Source: Procambarus clarkii (Eukaryota; Arthropoda; Malacostraca; Decapoda; Cambaridae). Taken from it: a DNA stretch of 64,000 bases. The position numbers and the translations under genes were made by a program. The stretch covers positions 28,226,498 through 28,290,497 of the forward strand of contig NC_091165.1 of assembly GCF_040958095.1 (NCBI RefSeq). Reading direction: 5' to 3'. Below, piece after piece: positions 32,506 through 44,207 of the stretch; within the stretch, counting starts at the first letter, position 1, and every line of letters begins with the position of its first letter. The notes under the pieces were generated by a model. The model saw nothing but the letters and a program-made list of their open reading frames with translations. It did no database searches and was not told where the DNA came from.

Positions 32506-33106
32506 AGGAACTGTGCACACGACCCCTTGAACCAAACCACCAGCGAACGCCAGCCCTGCAAGATACAAGGCCATCACTGTTACCGACCAGTCCAAATGGA
32601 GGGACATATTAGACCAAATAGTTGCAGCGCTGCTGACCGGCTAAAGAGTAAATAAACACCTGTACCGCAGCTGACCGCTGGCTAACATGTCCCCCCAACT
32701 TCATAATCAACACCTGAAGTCCGCAAATTGCAATTTCCTAGCGCAATTTTTAAACCGTTCAGAAAGTGGCTGAACCAAAAAAAAAAGCCTAGCAAGCGTC
32801 AACTTCCGCGAAGGTAATGGTCGCCATTTAAGGTTGTTACCTGCATAGCAAATTTTTATGATATAATTTAGTTTTCCCATGCATTGGCCCAGGTGTAATT
32901 TCTCGGCAACAGCTCCCCGAAATTTCACGCAATTTTAGCTTGTGGGAAATTCACGATTTTGCCAGAACGCGCGGGAGGCAAGCCTCGCCCCGAGTGGAGT
33001 TTCCGCAGCGGTTTGTCGCGACGCTGGCGGTCAAACCCCTTCTTGTAGCCAGCCCTGTTACACCTGAACTGCCCATTTATAACGTTGTACTGACTTACGC
33101 CCAGTG

Positions 33107-33176
33107 TTACGGGCTCATCATAGCACGTGCTACATGGACACTTCGTCCTGAGTAGCTAAATCTGAAACAACATTAC
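33107..33176 (+). repeat. AAC-family SINE 3' fragment
   Basis: TTACGGGCTCATCATAGCAC, then GAGTAGCTAAATCTGAAACA. Diverged from 41793-41895. It is followed by a CCA/ACC-rich stretch (33185-33330). Confidence 0.65.
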
Positions 33177-33534
33177 GCCCAGTGTGTCTGGTAATTATCA
33201 ACAACCACTACCACCACCATCAATCCCACACAACCACTACCCCACTCCACACACCTACCAACACAACCACATCAACTACCACATTACCCACGCCCTCCAT
33301 CCCCCACCATAACCAGCATCAACATTCATTACTGGACGTATCTGATGTCAACATTGATCAATCCGCTACAATGATCAATCCGTTACAAAACCACAAACAC
33401 CATACGAGGCAAATAAGAAAACTCCGGGGAGCAAATATCTTAAATTTTACCTTTCCAACATGGCGGCGGGAGATTTGTTTAGCTCCGAAACCTATGCATG
33501 TGGGCAGCAGAAAACGTCGAGCAGAGAGAGAGCG

Positions 33535-33830
33535 ACACAGTGGCTGCCAGGGTCAGGTTTGGTTACCGTTACCTCGGGCAGGCGGCTACAGGTGTGACGA
33601 ACCTCTCAATCCTGAGCAGGAACTTGGTCATAATCTCACACACTACACAGTTGAATGTCCAGTCATTAGACCCTTGAGACCTGCCAGTGTGAGGTACTTG
33701 GACCCCTGCAATCACTTTATTACCTCTCGTGTTCTTGACGATATCCTCATAATGCAACCAAAGTTGGCCCAGTGTAGATCCACCAGTATAACCATCCAAT
33801 GGACTGAATCTGGACCCCGGGTCTAGTCCC
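33535..33830 (+). mobile_element. LINE C-terminal end (Cys/His segment), frameshifted
   Basis: One frame gives ARVRFGYRYLGQ. The adjacent frame continues CDEPLNPEQELGHNLTHYTV, then ECPVIRPLRP and DPCNHFITSRVLDDILIMQP. This is the C-terminal pattern of non-LTR polymerases (CxxC..H..H..C followed by a FI..RVL..IL block). The required frame change shows a dead copy. Confidence 0.65.
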
Positions 33831-33894
33831 GCCTTACTCTTAGTCCAGAAATGTTTCCCACAAGGGGCTAGGCTCTGCGGCACTAACAGGTAAG

Positions 33895-33975
33895 GTTCCA
33901 TCCAGTGGAAGTAACTCCACTGGACGAGGGAGTACCTAAGCAACAAGACACAGCGAGTCACTGTGATCACATGGG
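33895..33975 (+). mobile_element. LINE reverse transcriptase scrap
   Basis: Reads GREYLSNKTQRVTVI, matching the 'LSNRTQRV' segment of CR1/L2-type reverse transcriptases. The same block is at 35297-35330. Confidence 0.55.
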
Positions 33976-34116
33976 AACTTGGTGTACTTTAGGCTTGCCA
34001 CGATGGAATTAATTTAATGTTTCATGAAGTAAAATAAAAAAATCACCTGACAAAAGTAAAGTCAGACGATTACAACGGAACTCAAATACGTGAACAGGAA
34101 ACTCCCTCCCGTTTTA

Positions 34117-34496
34117 CCCTCCCTCCATCACTCCCCCCTTCTCCTGCCCTCCCTCCATCACTCCCCCCTTCTCCTGCCCTCCCTCCATCACTCCCCCCTT
34201 CTCCTGCCCTCCCTCCATCACTCCCCCCTTCTCCTGCCCTCCCTCCATCACTCCCCCCTTCTCCTGCCCTCCCTCCATCACTCCCCCCTTCTCCTGCCCT
34301 CCCTCCATCACTTCCCCCTTTCTCCTGCCCTCCCTCCATCAGTCCCCCCTTCTCCTGCCCTCCCTCCATCACTCCCCCCTTCTCCTGCCCTCCCTCCATC
34401 ACTCCCCCCTTCTCCTGCCCTCCCTCCATCACTCCCCCCTTCTCCTGCCCTCCCTCCATCACTCCCCCCTTCTCCTGCCCTCCCTCCATCACTCCT
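34117..34496 (+). repeat. 30-bp C-rich minisatellite, about 13 copies
   Basis: Unit CCCTCCCTCCATCACTCCCC plus CCTTCTCCTG. A single T insertion near 34313-34321 shifts the array by one base, so long open frames on both strands are side effects of unit length. Confidence 0.93.
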
Positions 34497-34779
34497 CCTT
34501 CCCTCCCACCTTCCCACCTACCATACCCCCCCCCCCAGCTAATTCCTCCCTCCTTGCCTTACCTCCCCTCCCCCCCGCTGGCCCTCGGCCCATCAGGGTG
34601 GTAATATAGCCAGTTAATGAAGGCTGGTGGCTGGTGTTGTAATTATGACGCCATGTTGGCTACCTCCACTTCCGCTCACCCGCTCAACACGTGACCAGCG
34701 TCGCTAATTGTCTCTATACTCCAGGCTGGTGGCGCCCCCACTCGCCCGGGCACGGGGTACAGGAGCTGGGGCATGATTT

Positions 34780-34850
34780 AGGGGGGGGAGGGGAGGGGTG
34801 TTCTAAGACACTCGGGGGGGGGGGGATAAGTGGGGGGAGAGAGCCACGAG
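34780..34850 (+). repeat. G-rich tract
   Basis: Runs of G (including 12 or more in a row) with GGGGAGGGGAGGGG. Possible G-quadruplex. Confidence 0.7.
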
Positions 34851-35165
34851 GAGGGTTTTTTATTATTATTATTTTCTACCACAGACGTGGCCGGACATTT
34901 ATAATGCTAACCAGCATATATACATTTTCTTCTGTCCTCCATGTACAAGGTGAGAGATCTGTTAAACATACAGTTCATGGCTTCATTGAACAATCAACCA
35001 CAGGTGATTGTTGTGCTTTTAAAATGCTAATCTAACCTACAGACATAAATACATAGATACACAGAGTTACATTTGCCCTACATAAAGTGGTCAATGTGTC
35101 TTTCACATAGTGTTTTACATAGTGCCACGAGGAGGGGTGTGTGAGCCACGAGAGGGAGGGCTCCC

Positions 35166-35345
35166 ATGCTGATGTTGAACCCAGACTGCATATTTCTGAA
35201 CTGCCAGAAAGCCTTTGACACATTACCACATAAGAGACTAGTGCACAAGCTGGAGATGCAGGCAGGAGTGAAAGGGAAGGTACGCACTGCACTGTGTAAG
35301 GGAGTACCTAAGCAACAGGACACAGAGAGTCGATACAGTTCGGGA
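35166..35345 (+). mobile_element. LINE reverse transcriptase palm fragment, broken
   Basis: Translation contains NCQKAFDTLPHKRLVHKLEM, the domain A region of non-LTR reverse transcriptase. The usual Asp before the QKAFD block reads Asn here. In another frame REYLSNRTQRVDT follows from 35297, so there is a frameshift or deletion between them. Confidence 0.7.
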
Positions 35346-35377
35346 GCGGTGTCAGTGTGACTACACAGCCCGCTATT

Positions 35378-35632
35378 TTGAGGTTATCTTCAGATGATTT
35401 CGGGGCTTTAGTGTCCCCGCGGCCCGGTCCTCGACCAGGCCTCCACCCCCCAGGAAGCAGCCCGTGACAGGTGACTAACACCCAGGTACCTATTTTACTG
35501 CTAAGAAACAGGGGCATAGGGTGAAAGAAACTCTGCCCATTGTTTCTCGCCGGCGCCCGGGATCGAACCCGGGACCACAGGATCACAAGTCCAGCGTGCT
35601 GTCCGCTCGGCCGACCGGCTCCCTGCCCGTGG
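35378..35632 (-). repeat. tRNA-headed SINE carrying the shared core (minus strand)
   Basis: On the minus strand it has GCCGGTCGGCCGAGCGGACA as the 5' tRNA-like head, a B-box GGTTCGATCCC, acceptor-like GCCGG/CCGGC pairing, the body, then the shared core CCTGGTCGAGGACCGGGCCG and a tail. Sister copies: 43965-44207 and 59720-59900. The loop in the anticodon position reads CTTGTGA. Confidence 0.82.
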
Positions 35633-36057
35633 CAACAGATATGAGGAGCAGCTCCAGCAGGTACAACAGCAGCAAGAGCTGCAGCAACGGGGAACAAACG
35701 CCACAGGAAACACCGCAGCAACAGCAGAACTGAGAAGAACAGAGCGCCGGACGAGGCCAGCACACAGGGGCCAGCTACTAGGACGCTGCCCCACACACTA
35801 ACACACCCCTTGTGTACCTGTTGGGTGAAGTGGGCGGTGTTTGCTGTCGGCGGGTCATTGGAATCAGCGGTGTGGGTGGTGGGTGTCGTGGCTAACACCG
35901 CCCACAACACCCCCACGGCACGTCCACTCATTACCGCCCACCACACACCTACCAAATCCCTCATTACCCACATGGCATTGTTTGGTACAGGGGGGGGGGG
36001 GGTGGAGCCCCCTGGGGGTGGGACACCGAACCGTCCAGTGTAGGAGGGCCAGGAGAA

Positions 36058-36795
36058 TGAACCACGCAGGGTACGGGGGGCACTAGAATGAACCACCCAG
36101 GGTACGGGGGGCACTAGAATGAACCACCCAGGGTACGGGGGGCACTAGACTGAACCACCCAGGGTACGGGGGGCACTAGACTGAACCACCCAGGGTACGG
36201 GGGGCACTAGAATGAACCACCCAGGGTACGGGGGGCACTAGACTGAACCACCCAGGGTACGGGGGGCACTAGACTGAACCACCCAGGGTACGGGGGGCAC
36301 TAGACTGAACCACCCAGGGTACGGGGGGCACTAGACTGAACCACCCAGGGTACGGGGGGCACTAGACTGAACCACCCAGGGTACGGGGGGCACTAGACTG
36401 AACCACCCAGGGTACGGGGGGCACTAGACTGAACCACCCAGGGTACGGGGGGCACTAGACTGAACCACCCAGGGTACGGGGGGCACTAGAATGAACCACC
36501 CAGGGTACGGGGGGCACTAGACTGAACCACCCAGGGTACGGGGGGCACTAGACTGAACCACGCAGGGTACGGGGGGCACTAGACTGAACCACGCAGGGTA
36601 CGGGGGGCACTAGACTGAACCACGCAGGGTACGGGGGGCACTAGACTGAACCACCCAGGGTACGGGGGGCACTAGACTGAACCACCCAGGGTACGGGGGG
36701 CACTAGAATGAACCACCCAGGGTACGGGGGGCACTAGAATGAACCACCCAGGGTACGGGGGGCACTAGAATGAACCACCCAGGGTACGGGGGAGC
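36058..36795 (+). repeat. 31-bp minisatellite, about 24 copies
   Basis: Unit TGAACCACCCAGGGTACGGG plus GGGCACTAGAC. Variants GAATG/GACTG and CCCAGG/CGCAGG are clustered rather than random, as expected for local unit spreading. Confidence 0.95.
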
Positions 36796-37460
36796 ACCAG
36801 GAGACTCCGCCACCCCGGGTATGGAGGACGGCTGGACTTGCATAAAAACTTGGTGGCTTCCTGTTTCCTCCGTCTCGGTCGACCGGTGTTTCTTAAAAGA
36901 CCCTTGAACAGATTTACGATTTCCCTCCTTTTCTCGTTGTTACCCAAGTCTGGCAACGCTGAGGGGAGGGACAATGAAGGAGTAAGAAGCAGCTGGGAGA
37001 CTTAGAACAAAGAAGTGACTCCTTGGCCCCCACCCCCCCCCTCCCTGACCAACGACACCACTGCATCTTAGACACTCACAAGTGTACAATTACACACTAT
37101 GTACACCAAACATCACCGTGACTAACAGCAGAAGGGGAAAAAAAATAGTGTGTTACTTCACCTAAATAATACCAAGAGACTGGCGAGATAGACTGACTCG
37201 GGAACCCGCATAGTCAGACATGGGGCACAAAATGAGTGGAGGTTATGGAAAGGAATTTCGTAACCACGTGTTCAAGATGATAACAAAGGAGGGGGGGAGG
37301 AGAGGGAAGACGATGCATCTATACCCTCCTCTATCTGCTCTAGAGAGACTTACAGTCAGAATCTTGATACCAGATAATTTAGAGTGGCGAAACTGTTATA
37401 AGCGAGGTTCTGCGAAGATCGTGTCCGTAGAACCGTCATTCTTCCTAATCTGTCACTATC

Positions 37461-37698
37461 AAGTTCCACATGTCAAGTTCCACATGTCAAGTTCCACATG
37501 TCAAGTTCCACACGTCAAGTTCCACACGTCAAGTTCCACACGCCAAGTTCCACACGTCAAGTTCCACACGTCAAGTTCCACACGTCAAGTTCCACACGTC
37601 AAGTTCCACACGTCAAGTTCCACACGTCAAGTTCCACACGTCAAGTTCCACACGTCAAGTTCCACACGTCAAGTTCCACACGTCAAGTTCCACACGTC
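37461..37698 (+). repeat. 14-bp minisatellite, 17 copies
   Basis: Unit AAGTTCCACACGTC. The first three units carry CATGTC instead of CACGTC, a polar variant distribution. Confidence 0.95.
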
Positions 37699-37889
37699 AA
37701 GCTACAAGGCACGCCTAGACAAGCTGCGGGACAAAGGGATATATATACAACACCAGACCAGGTTTGGGTCAAGGTTTAGGACTAACGTAAATACTTGCTG
37801 GCTGGTCAAGCAAGCTATTGTGGCGGCGGCCTTAACAACCCAGCAGAGATTATCATCATACAGCGTGCCTGGTACCGCCCTACCAAGAG

Positions 37890-38145
37890 ATCACACCGCT
37901 CCTGTGCCAGGTAAGTCCACTACGGGCTCACCATAGCCTGCGCTACTTGCCCCGCTCCTGTGCCAGGTAAGTCCACTACGGGCTCACCATAGCCTGCGCT
38001 ACTTGCCCCGCTCCTGTGCCAGGTAAGTCCACTACGGGCTCACCATAGCCTGCGCTACTTGCCCCGCTCCTGTGCCAGGTAAGTCCACTACGGGCTCACC
38101 ATAGCCCGTGCTACTTGGAACTTGTTCCGAGTAACTGAATCTGTA
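37890..38145 (+). repeat. 56-bp tandem array made of an AAC-family SINE
   Basis: GCTCCTGTGCCAGGTAAGTC recurs every 56 bp (GTAAGT at 37911, 37967 and onward), four units. Only the last unit runs on into the SINE 3' part (GGAACTTGTTCCGAGTA) and an AAC tail. Confidence 0.9.
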
Positions 38146-38349
38146 ACAACAACACCCCCCCCCCTAAGCCTGCAGCATCATACAACAATAAATCTCAGAA
38201 AACATAATTTAAACCGCCATCTTAAAACAAAAGACACACGCGAATCTCCCCCGACAAACAACTACATGTGGGTCAGAATCACAAGAAAAGTTTCTTCTAA
38301 ATCAAACAAAACAAAGAAAACTTCTGTGAATCAAATGCTTTGTGAGGCT

Positions 38350-38515
38350 CCAAAGGATACCTGATCAACCAGGCTGTGACTCATACGTCAGGCTGCGAGC
38401 AGCCGCGTCCAACAGCCTGGTTGATCAGTCCGGCAACCAGGAGGCCTGGTCGACGACCGGGCCGCGGGGACGCTAAGCCCCGGAAGCACCTCAAGGTAAC
38501 CTCAAGGTAAGGTAA
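38350..38515 (+). repeat. SINE core copy with AAGGTAA tail
   Basis: Closely matches 4213-4348. It starts TGATCAACCAGGCTGTGACT and ends in AAGGTAACCTCAAGGTAAGG repeats. A C tract (about 38547-38562) follows. Confidence 0.8.
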
Positions 38516-38824
38516 GGGGGCTGACCGCCAATTATCGTAGACCGCCCCCCCCCCCCCCCCCCGCCCCTTCTGAAGATCCATAATGGCCAACAGGTGATTC
38601 GCTAGTTACGACAAACAGTTTTCCCCTCAAAGATACAATACGCAATCTTGTTGTAACAAGGCGGAGGGAGGCGAGGGTGCCACCGCTACACGCTAAATGA
38701 TGACAGTCTCTTGTTTTACTACGGCTGTTTGTGGTCGGTTGTCTTCAGGGTGGGGGGAGGGGGGGCAAGATTGAGCACTCTGGTGCACGCAAGCACAACT
38801 AGGTGAGTACATACTGGTAGGCCG

Positions 38825-38985
38825 GTGTGTGTGTGTGTGTGTGTACTCACCTAATTGGGCTTGCGGGGGTTGAGCTCTGGCTCTTTGGTCCCGCCTCTCA
38901 ACCGTCAATCAACTGGTATACAGGTTCCTGAGCCTATTGGGCTCTATCATATCTACACGTGAAACTGTGTATGGAGTCAGCCTCC
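38825..38985 (-). mobile_element. LINE 3'-end fragment with CA-repeat tail
   Basis: On + it reads (GT)n then TACTCACCTAATTGGGCTTG, GGGTTGAGCTCTGGCTCTTT and CTATCATATCTACACGTGAA. This is the 3' UTR of the LINE at 49838-50900. A second GT run (38995-39014) follows. Confidence 0.8.
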
Positions 38986-39061
38986 ACCACATCTGTGTGT
39001 GTGTGTGTGTGTGTACACACCATTCTACACGTACACAGACACGCCGTGGACCCTAACCAAT

Positions 39062-39320
39062 GCCTAAATAGGCATAATATGCTGATATATAGCAAAATTC
39101 ATTTATATTTGAGAAAATTCCTGTTTTGAATGAGCAGCGTGTTAAAAATTGATGAATGCGTCTTTGGGACAACCCATCCTCGATTCAAGGCCATTCCATC
39201 CAGCGGTCGACCCCCACAGACGCATTCATATATTTTAACATGCTGCTCATCATTCAAAACAGGAATTTTCTCAAATATAAGTTAATTTTATAAGATATTG
39301 CCATATTGTGTATATATAGG
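39062..39320. mobile_element. Palindromic DNA element, arms of about 104 bp
   Basis: Left arm 39062-39166 and right arm 39218-39320 are inverted copies (TTTATATTTGAGAAAATTCC against GGAATTTTCTCAAATATAAG; GATGAATGCGTCTTTG against CAGACGCATTCAT), with a unique centre (39167-39217). No coding capacity. Related half-copy in intron 11 of the gene. Confidence 0.8.
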
Positions 39321-39715
39321 CACAGGTTAGGTTAGGTGTTTAGGTTCTGTTGGCGATTATTTGTAGTACGTGGGAGAAGCATTTATAGCGTTGTGGTTCG
39401 AACAACAGTCGTCAGTGAAGCACTTGTTCCGGAAGTGTTCGAACGAAATCAGTTGTGAGTCGTGTGTGTAAACCGTTTTTCATTCATAAACAGGGGGTTT
39501 GGCGGGTGCATGGAATCACCTTTGAGTCTTTGTTTGCAGGACGGGCTGCTCTGGGGTCGTCCGCTAAATAGAATGGCCTTGGTCTCTGGACGGGTTGGTT
39601 TAAATTGCACCTTGCTAAATGGACAGGCCGTTCTTATCAACAAAGGCGAGACGTTCCTTCCAAACCCCCTGTTTATGAATAGAGAAACGCTTTACATGAC
39701 TCGCAACTGATCTTC
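39321..39715. mobile_element. Outer part of the palindromic element family
   Basis: Contains the complement of intron 11 blocks (AAGCACTTGTTCCGGAAGTG) and its own inverted pair at 39472-39505 and 39661-39694 (TTCATAAACAGGGGGTTTGG against CCAAACCCCCTGTTTATGAA). Confidence 0.7.
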
Positions 39716-39717
39716 GA

Positions 39718-39810
39718 AAATTCCTCGAACACACCCACCCCGACCCCCACCCCACCCCCACACCCCACCACTCCCCCCACACCCCCCCCACTCCCCCACC
39801 CCCACCAGAG
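39718..39810 (+). repeat. CCCCA-rich low-complexity tract
   Basis: Irregular ACCCC/CACCCC repeats. Confidence 0.8.
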
Positions 39811-40024
39811 GTGTATGTATGATAGTGGGGCGGGGAGTGGGGCCATAACCCCTCTTTACAACCTCACCACAAAACATGAATGGCCCATAAAAGCCGGATA
39901 AACAGGGATCTTGCTTTCTTCCCCCCCCCCCACCCCCTTCCATGCTCCACCTCCCTCTCCCCCTCCCCTCTCTCACAACACCTCCATCCACTTGTAAACT
40001 CCTTATCCTCTTCACCACTCTTAA

Positions 40025-40027
<3 letters not shown>

Positions 40028-40113
<86 letters not shown>
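40028..40113. repeat. (TA)n microsatellite
   Basis: About 43 AT repeats, ending ATAATTATAT. Confidence 0.97.
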
Positions 40114-40117
<4 letters not shown>

Positions 40118-41345
40118 TATACATGGGCAAAATGTACTGTGCTACAAAGGCCTCAACATGTACCGGACCACATATAGGCCGCAACACACCAAGAGAATCG
40201 AGGAACACGTAATGACGACACGTGCAGAACATGACGAGGAGGAGAGCGGGAGGACTGTCATTATATCAAATGTCATTGTTTCTTCCCTACAGGAGAGAGG
40301 GGGGGGGAGTGAAGATGGTGGGGGTGGCGTGGTGGAGGGGAGGGTTGAGGTGGTGGGGGGTTGGCGTGGTGGTGGGGTTGACGGGGTGGCAGCGACTAAG
40401 AGAGCATATTTGTGGTGAGGAGGAGACCCCGAGGCCAGCCCCCACCACCACCGCCCATTAGCCACGCTCCACGGGCCTATCTGCCTTTGATTTGATAACG
40501 ATTGAAACCGATCGATGCCGGACCACACAATTGACCCCTCCAGCTCATCTCACGTCCCCGGATCTATTCCTCGTCGCGTTTTTCTTGTTGGGGTTCCTTT
40601 TTTCCTTGTCTAAAATATGGCTACTCACTGCAAATTGACAATTTCAGTACGCATTAACTATTTCCTTAAGTGCCCCCTGCAAAACGCGCGTTCGTGTCCC
40701 ATCCAAAATCCGTTCGCGATACAACTGAGGATTCGAAAACAAATGAGTTTTTGAGGTGTCCATCGTGTGTGTGGGGGTAGGGGGTGGCGGGCTCGGGGTA
40801 TTGATCAGGTAACCCCAGTTCAAGTCACTGGCCTGCGGGGCCCTAAGTATGGTGGGAAACACTGTTGATCCTGCTTGCCACCCTCAAAGCACTTTCTGAT
40901 CTTATAGCCGCCACCACAGGCGACCGTCACTTGTTTCACTGGATGTAAACATTACATCTCCTTATATTCTGACCCGGAACGGTCAGTACTTTAAGACCAG
41001 TCCTCAAATACCGTGACTCTTGCCTCAGTACTTTGAGACACCAATACTATTTATGTAATGTTTTTTGCTTGCGTTTTGATAGATGTAGTTGATCTATATT
41101 AGCTGAATATGTATATTTATCTCGGCTTTTAGGACAAAGATCTAATTAAAATGGAATTTTTTGATTTCACGGTTTGAGACACGAGATGGATCCGGTTCAT
41201 TGGTTATCGCAACATCCATTATCAACCCCCACTCATTACCCCCCCTCTCCCTCTCTCTCTCTCTCTCTCCCCTTTGTACATGGGCCTCACCTTCTTTTCT
41301 TCTCCATTTCACTACACATTCTAAACTCTAAAAATTACACTACCT

Positions 41346-41382
41346 CTAGTAGCACGGGCTATGGTGAGCCCGTAGCAGGGAG
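41346..41382 (-). repeat. AAC-family SINE fragment (minus strand)
   Basis: TAGCACGGGCTATGGTGAGC then CCGTAGC is the complement of the family's central block. Confidence 0.75.
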
Positions 41383-41792
41383 AGTGGGGTCTTAAGGAGT
41401 GTCGTTCTTGCAAGGCGAGACAGAACAATAAATAAACGAATAGAAATCATATGATACACAGAATTGTTCGCCAATGTTAAAACCTACTAACCTAACCTAC
41501 ACAACCCACTTAACCCAACTTAGCCATAGTCTAGCACAGCCTAACGTAATGCTATACATGATTTTGACCATGAGAAAATGAATGGAGAAGCAAGCCAATA
41601 AACAACTGCCACTAAACAGGTCACTGGAAACTAACCTAACCAATTCACGCTCACCTGAGTAGTGTGAGTCAAGCTCTCCTGGATGCTGACTGCACATGTA
41701 ACAAGCGCTCAACACACTCAGTATGGTAATTACGGGAGGTTGAAGCACCTCTCCCTGTAGCTATTAAAGTACCGGCACGCACAGCAACGGTT

Positions 41793-41895
41793 ACAGCCCC
41801 GCTCCTGCGCCAGGTAAGTCCACTACGGGCTCACCATAGCCCGTGCTACTTGGAACTTGTTCCGAGTAGCTGAATCTATAACAACAACAACAACA
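41793..41895 (+). repeat. AAC-family SINE, near complete
   Basis: CCCCGCTCCTGCGCCAGGTA, CTCACCATAGCCCGTGCTAC, CTTGTTCCGAGTAGCTGAAT and an (AAC)n tail. A short retroposon of about 100 bp. It includes CAGGTAAGT, a perfect 5' splice-site consensus. Confidence 0.85.
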
Positions 41896-42109
41896 GAGCA
41901 ACGGTGAGCCTCAGAGTCTTGTGCTTCTTTATGCTCAGCTCAACCACCACCTCGAGGAGCACCGTAAACAGGGATCCCCACCAGTGGTAGGTCACACCAT
42001 TATATAGACAGCGAACAGCATCGCTCAGTTATGATCAAGACGGGAAGTCTAAACTTTAATAAGGACTTAAGATGTTCCATAGACATTATACCTTCCCTCC
42101 AACAACCAC

Positions 42110-42235
42110 CATCGCCCCCTCCCCTCCCCCCCCCATACCTTCCCTCACTCCCCCCTCCCTCCCTTACCCCCCCCCCCCTCCCTCCCTCACCCCCCCCCCC
42201 TCCCTCCCTCACCCCCCCCCTCCCTCCCTCATCAT
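42110..42235 (+). repeat. C-rich low-complexity tract
   Basis: CCCTCCCTCACCCCCCCC-type repeats. Confidence 0.85.
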
Positions 42236-42579
42236 TAGATTTAAATTGATATTACTGTCTCGGTCCTTTTATTTATATTATTACAATTACAATTACAGAA
42301 ACCAATTTGAGTGGCATGATTTATGGCAGGGTCACCGACCTCCCCTGCCCTCCCCCCCCCCCTACCTCCCTCTTTCTGCACCTCTTCCCTCCTTCTCTCC
42401 CTCCTCTCTACTTCTCGCCCTCCCTTCTCACAATGGCGAGGTGGCTTATACGAGAAAAAGGTACTGAGCTAGCAACCAAAAGAACCTGGGTTCGAATCCC
42501 TCTACGGGGATTTTGTTTTTCTTTTAGTATATATATATATACACACACTACTGACCTTTCCCTATTTGCTGCTAAGTGA

Positions 42580-42695
42580 ATAAGTGCATTAGGTGAAAGG
42601 AAACATGCCGAGCCATTTCGGTCCCGCCCGGGAATCGAACTCGGTATCCTTGATTGCGAGTCGAGAACGAAGCCAGCTGTGCTACGAGGCCCCCC
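42580..42695 (-). repeat. tRNA-derived SINE (minus strand)
   Basis: Minus strand reads GGCCTCGTAGCACAGCTGGC, then B-box AGTTCGATTCCC, then GACCGAAATGGCTCGGCATG. Same family as 14854-15115 with a better preserved head. Confidence 0.75.
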
Positions 42696-42802
42696 CCCCC
42701 CTACGTGAGCGGCTGCATCCTCCACCCTCGCTGGAGGATGATGTCTGGAGGGTGAGGAGGGGGATACGCCCCTTAAGTCTCTGTGTCAGTCAGTACTGTA
42801 AC

Positions 42803-43070
42803 GCTGTAACCACCTTCACCGCTGTAACCCCCTTCACCGCTGTAACCCCCTTCACCGCTGTAACCCCCTTCACCGTTGTAACCCCCTTCACCGCTGTAAC
42901 CCCCTTCACCGCTGTAACCCCCTTCACCGCTGTAACCCCCTTCACCGCTGTAACCCCCTTCACCGCTGTAACCCCCTTCACCGTTGTAACCCCCTTCACC
43001 GCTGTAACCCCCTTCACCGTTGTAACCCCCTTCACCGCTGTAACCCCCTTCACCGCTGTAACCACCTTCG
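42803..43070 (+). repeat. 18-bp minisatellite, about 15 copies
   Basis: Unit GCTGTAACCCCCTTCACC, with GTTG variants at four units. Confidence 0.95.
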
Positions 43071-43517
43071 CTACACACTACTTTTATTACTGTAACCGTC
43101 TGGATGGATTTTAATGATGGCGGATTTTGGTATTTAGTGAAATCGTAATTTGGAATCATGGGGGGAGATGGAAGGGGGGGGGGGGTTGAGGGCGACCCTA
43201 ACCCCTTCCGACCGTCCCCACCCACCCACCAGTCACCCTGCAAACTCTAAGAGAAAGACTAGCCCAAAGCCTCTTTCCCCCTCCTCCATATATTCTCTTT
43301 GAACCGCAGACGAGCAGAAAGATCTGGGGTCTGCGCGCGTTCAAACCACAGCCGGCGCCCATCGTCAGAGACAATGAGAAATACTGAGAAATGCTGCCCA
43401 AGAAATACCGTGTCTCACGTAGGTTAGTGTGAGGACCGGAAGGCGGGGGAGAAGAAAGATATGCAGTGGCCAGAACAAAGGCAGACCATAAACTGAGACA
43501 ATGTAAGATTGTACACG

Positions 43518-43576
43518 GGCCTGGTCGACGACCGGGCCGCGGGGACACTAAGCCCCGGAAGCACCTCAAGGTAACG
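43518..43576 (+). repeat. SINE core fragment
   Basis: GGGCCTGGTCGACGACCGGG, CACTAAGCCCCGGAAGCACC, TCAAGGTAAC. Confidence 0.75.
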
Positions 43577-43964
43577 GAAAGGAAACGGAAGATTAAGGAG
43601 CAAAATAGAATACAGTGTAAGAAACATAACCTATTACCAAGTTACTTTAATTGGAATATACAGCAAAATGGCTCCAGAGGACATTTTAAGATTTGATTGG
43701 GAAGATTAAATTTAATCATTCACTTATCAGTTAAATTCGAACACGGGTGTGGAGGGTCATAACAGAAAACAGACAATAGTGAGAGGAAACTAAAGTATTT
43801 TCCAACGTCGATAATGTTCGTAAAACAATTAATACAAGATAATGTTATGTCTCTATATAACATTTTAACAATGCACAGAAATGCGAAGCGGAACCTATAA
43901 TGCCAAATTAATAACAGTGTTCAGACTACATAAACTAGCTAGAACCTAAGGAAGATTCCATGAG

Positions 43965-44207
43965 GTTATCTTGAGATGATTTCGGGGCTTTAGTGTCCCC
44001 GTGGCCCGGTCCTCGACCAGGCCTCTACCCCCAGGAAGCAGCCCGTGACAGCTGACTAACACCCAGGTACCTATTTACTGCTAGGTAACATGGGCATCAG
44101 GGTGAAAGAAACTCTACCCATCATTTCTCGCCGGCGCCCGGGATCGAACCCGGGACCACAGGATCGCAAGCCCAGCGTGCTGTCCGCTCGGCCGACCGGC
44201 GGTGCCC
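43965..44207 (-). repeat. tRNA-headed SINE carrying the shared core (minus strand)
   Basis: Near-identical to 35378-35632. On the minus strand the anticodon-position loop reads CTTGCGA, versus CTTGTGA in the other two copies. Confidence 0.82.

Noticed and set aside
33460-33600. ATGGCGGCGGGAGATTTG in strong context, like a first exon with a YY1-type start motif
   Set aside because: The frame runs into LINE C-terminal sequence and stops. There is no downstream exon or supporting splice pattern.
34082-34542. Open frames of 114-150 codons on both strands (Pro/Ser/His- and Gly/Glu-rich)
   Set aside because: 30-bp C-rich array. The same argument applies to 56133-56983 (33-bp), 37220-37936 (14-bp) and 44239-44765 (GGT array).
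36058-36795. CRISPR-like array
   Set aside because: Units are contiguous with no unique spacers, and the genome is eukaryotic. The same applies to the other minisatellites.
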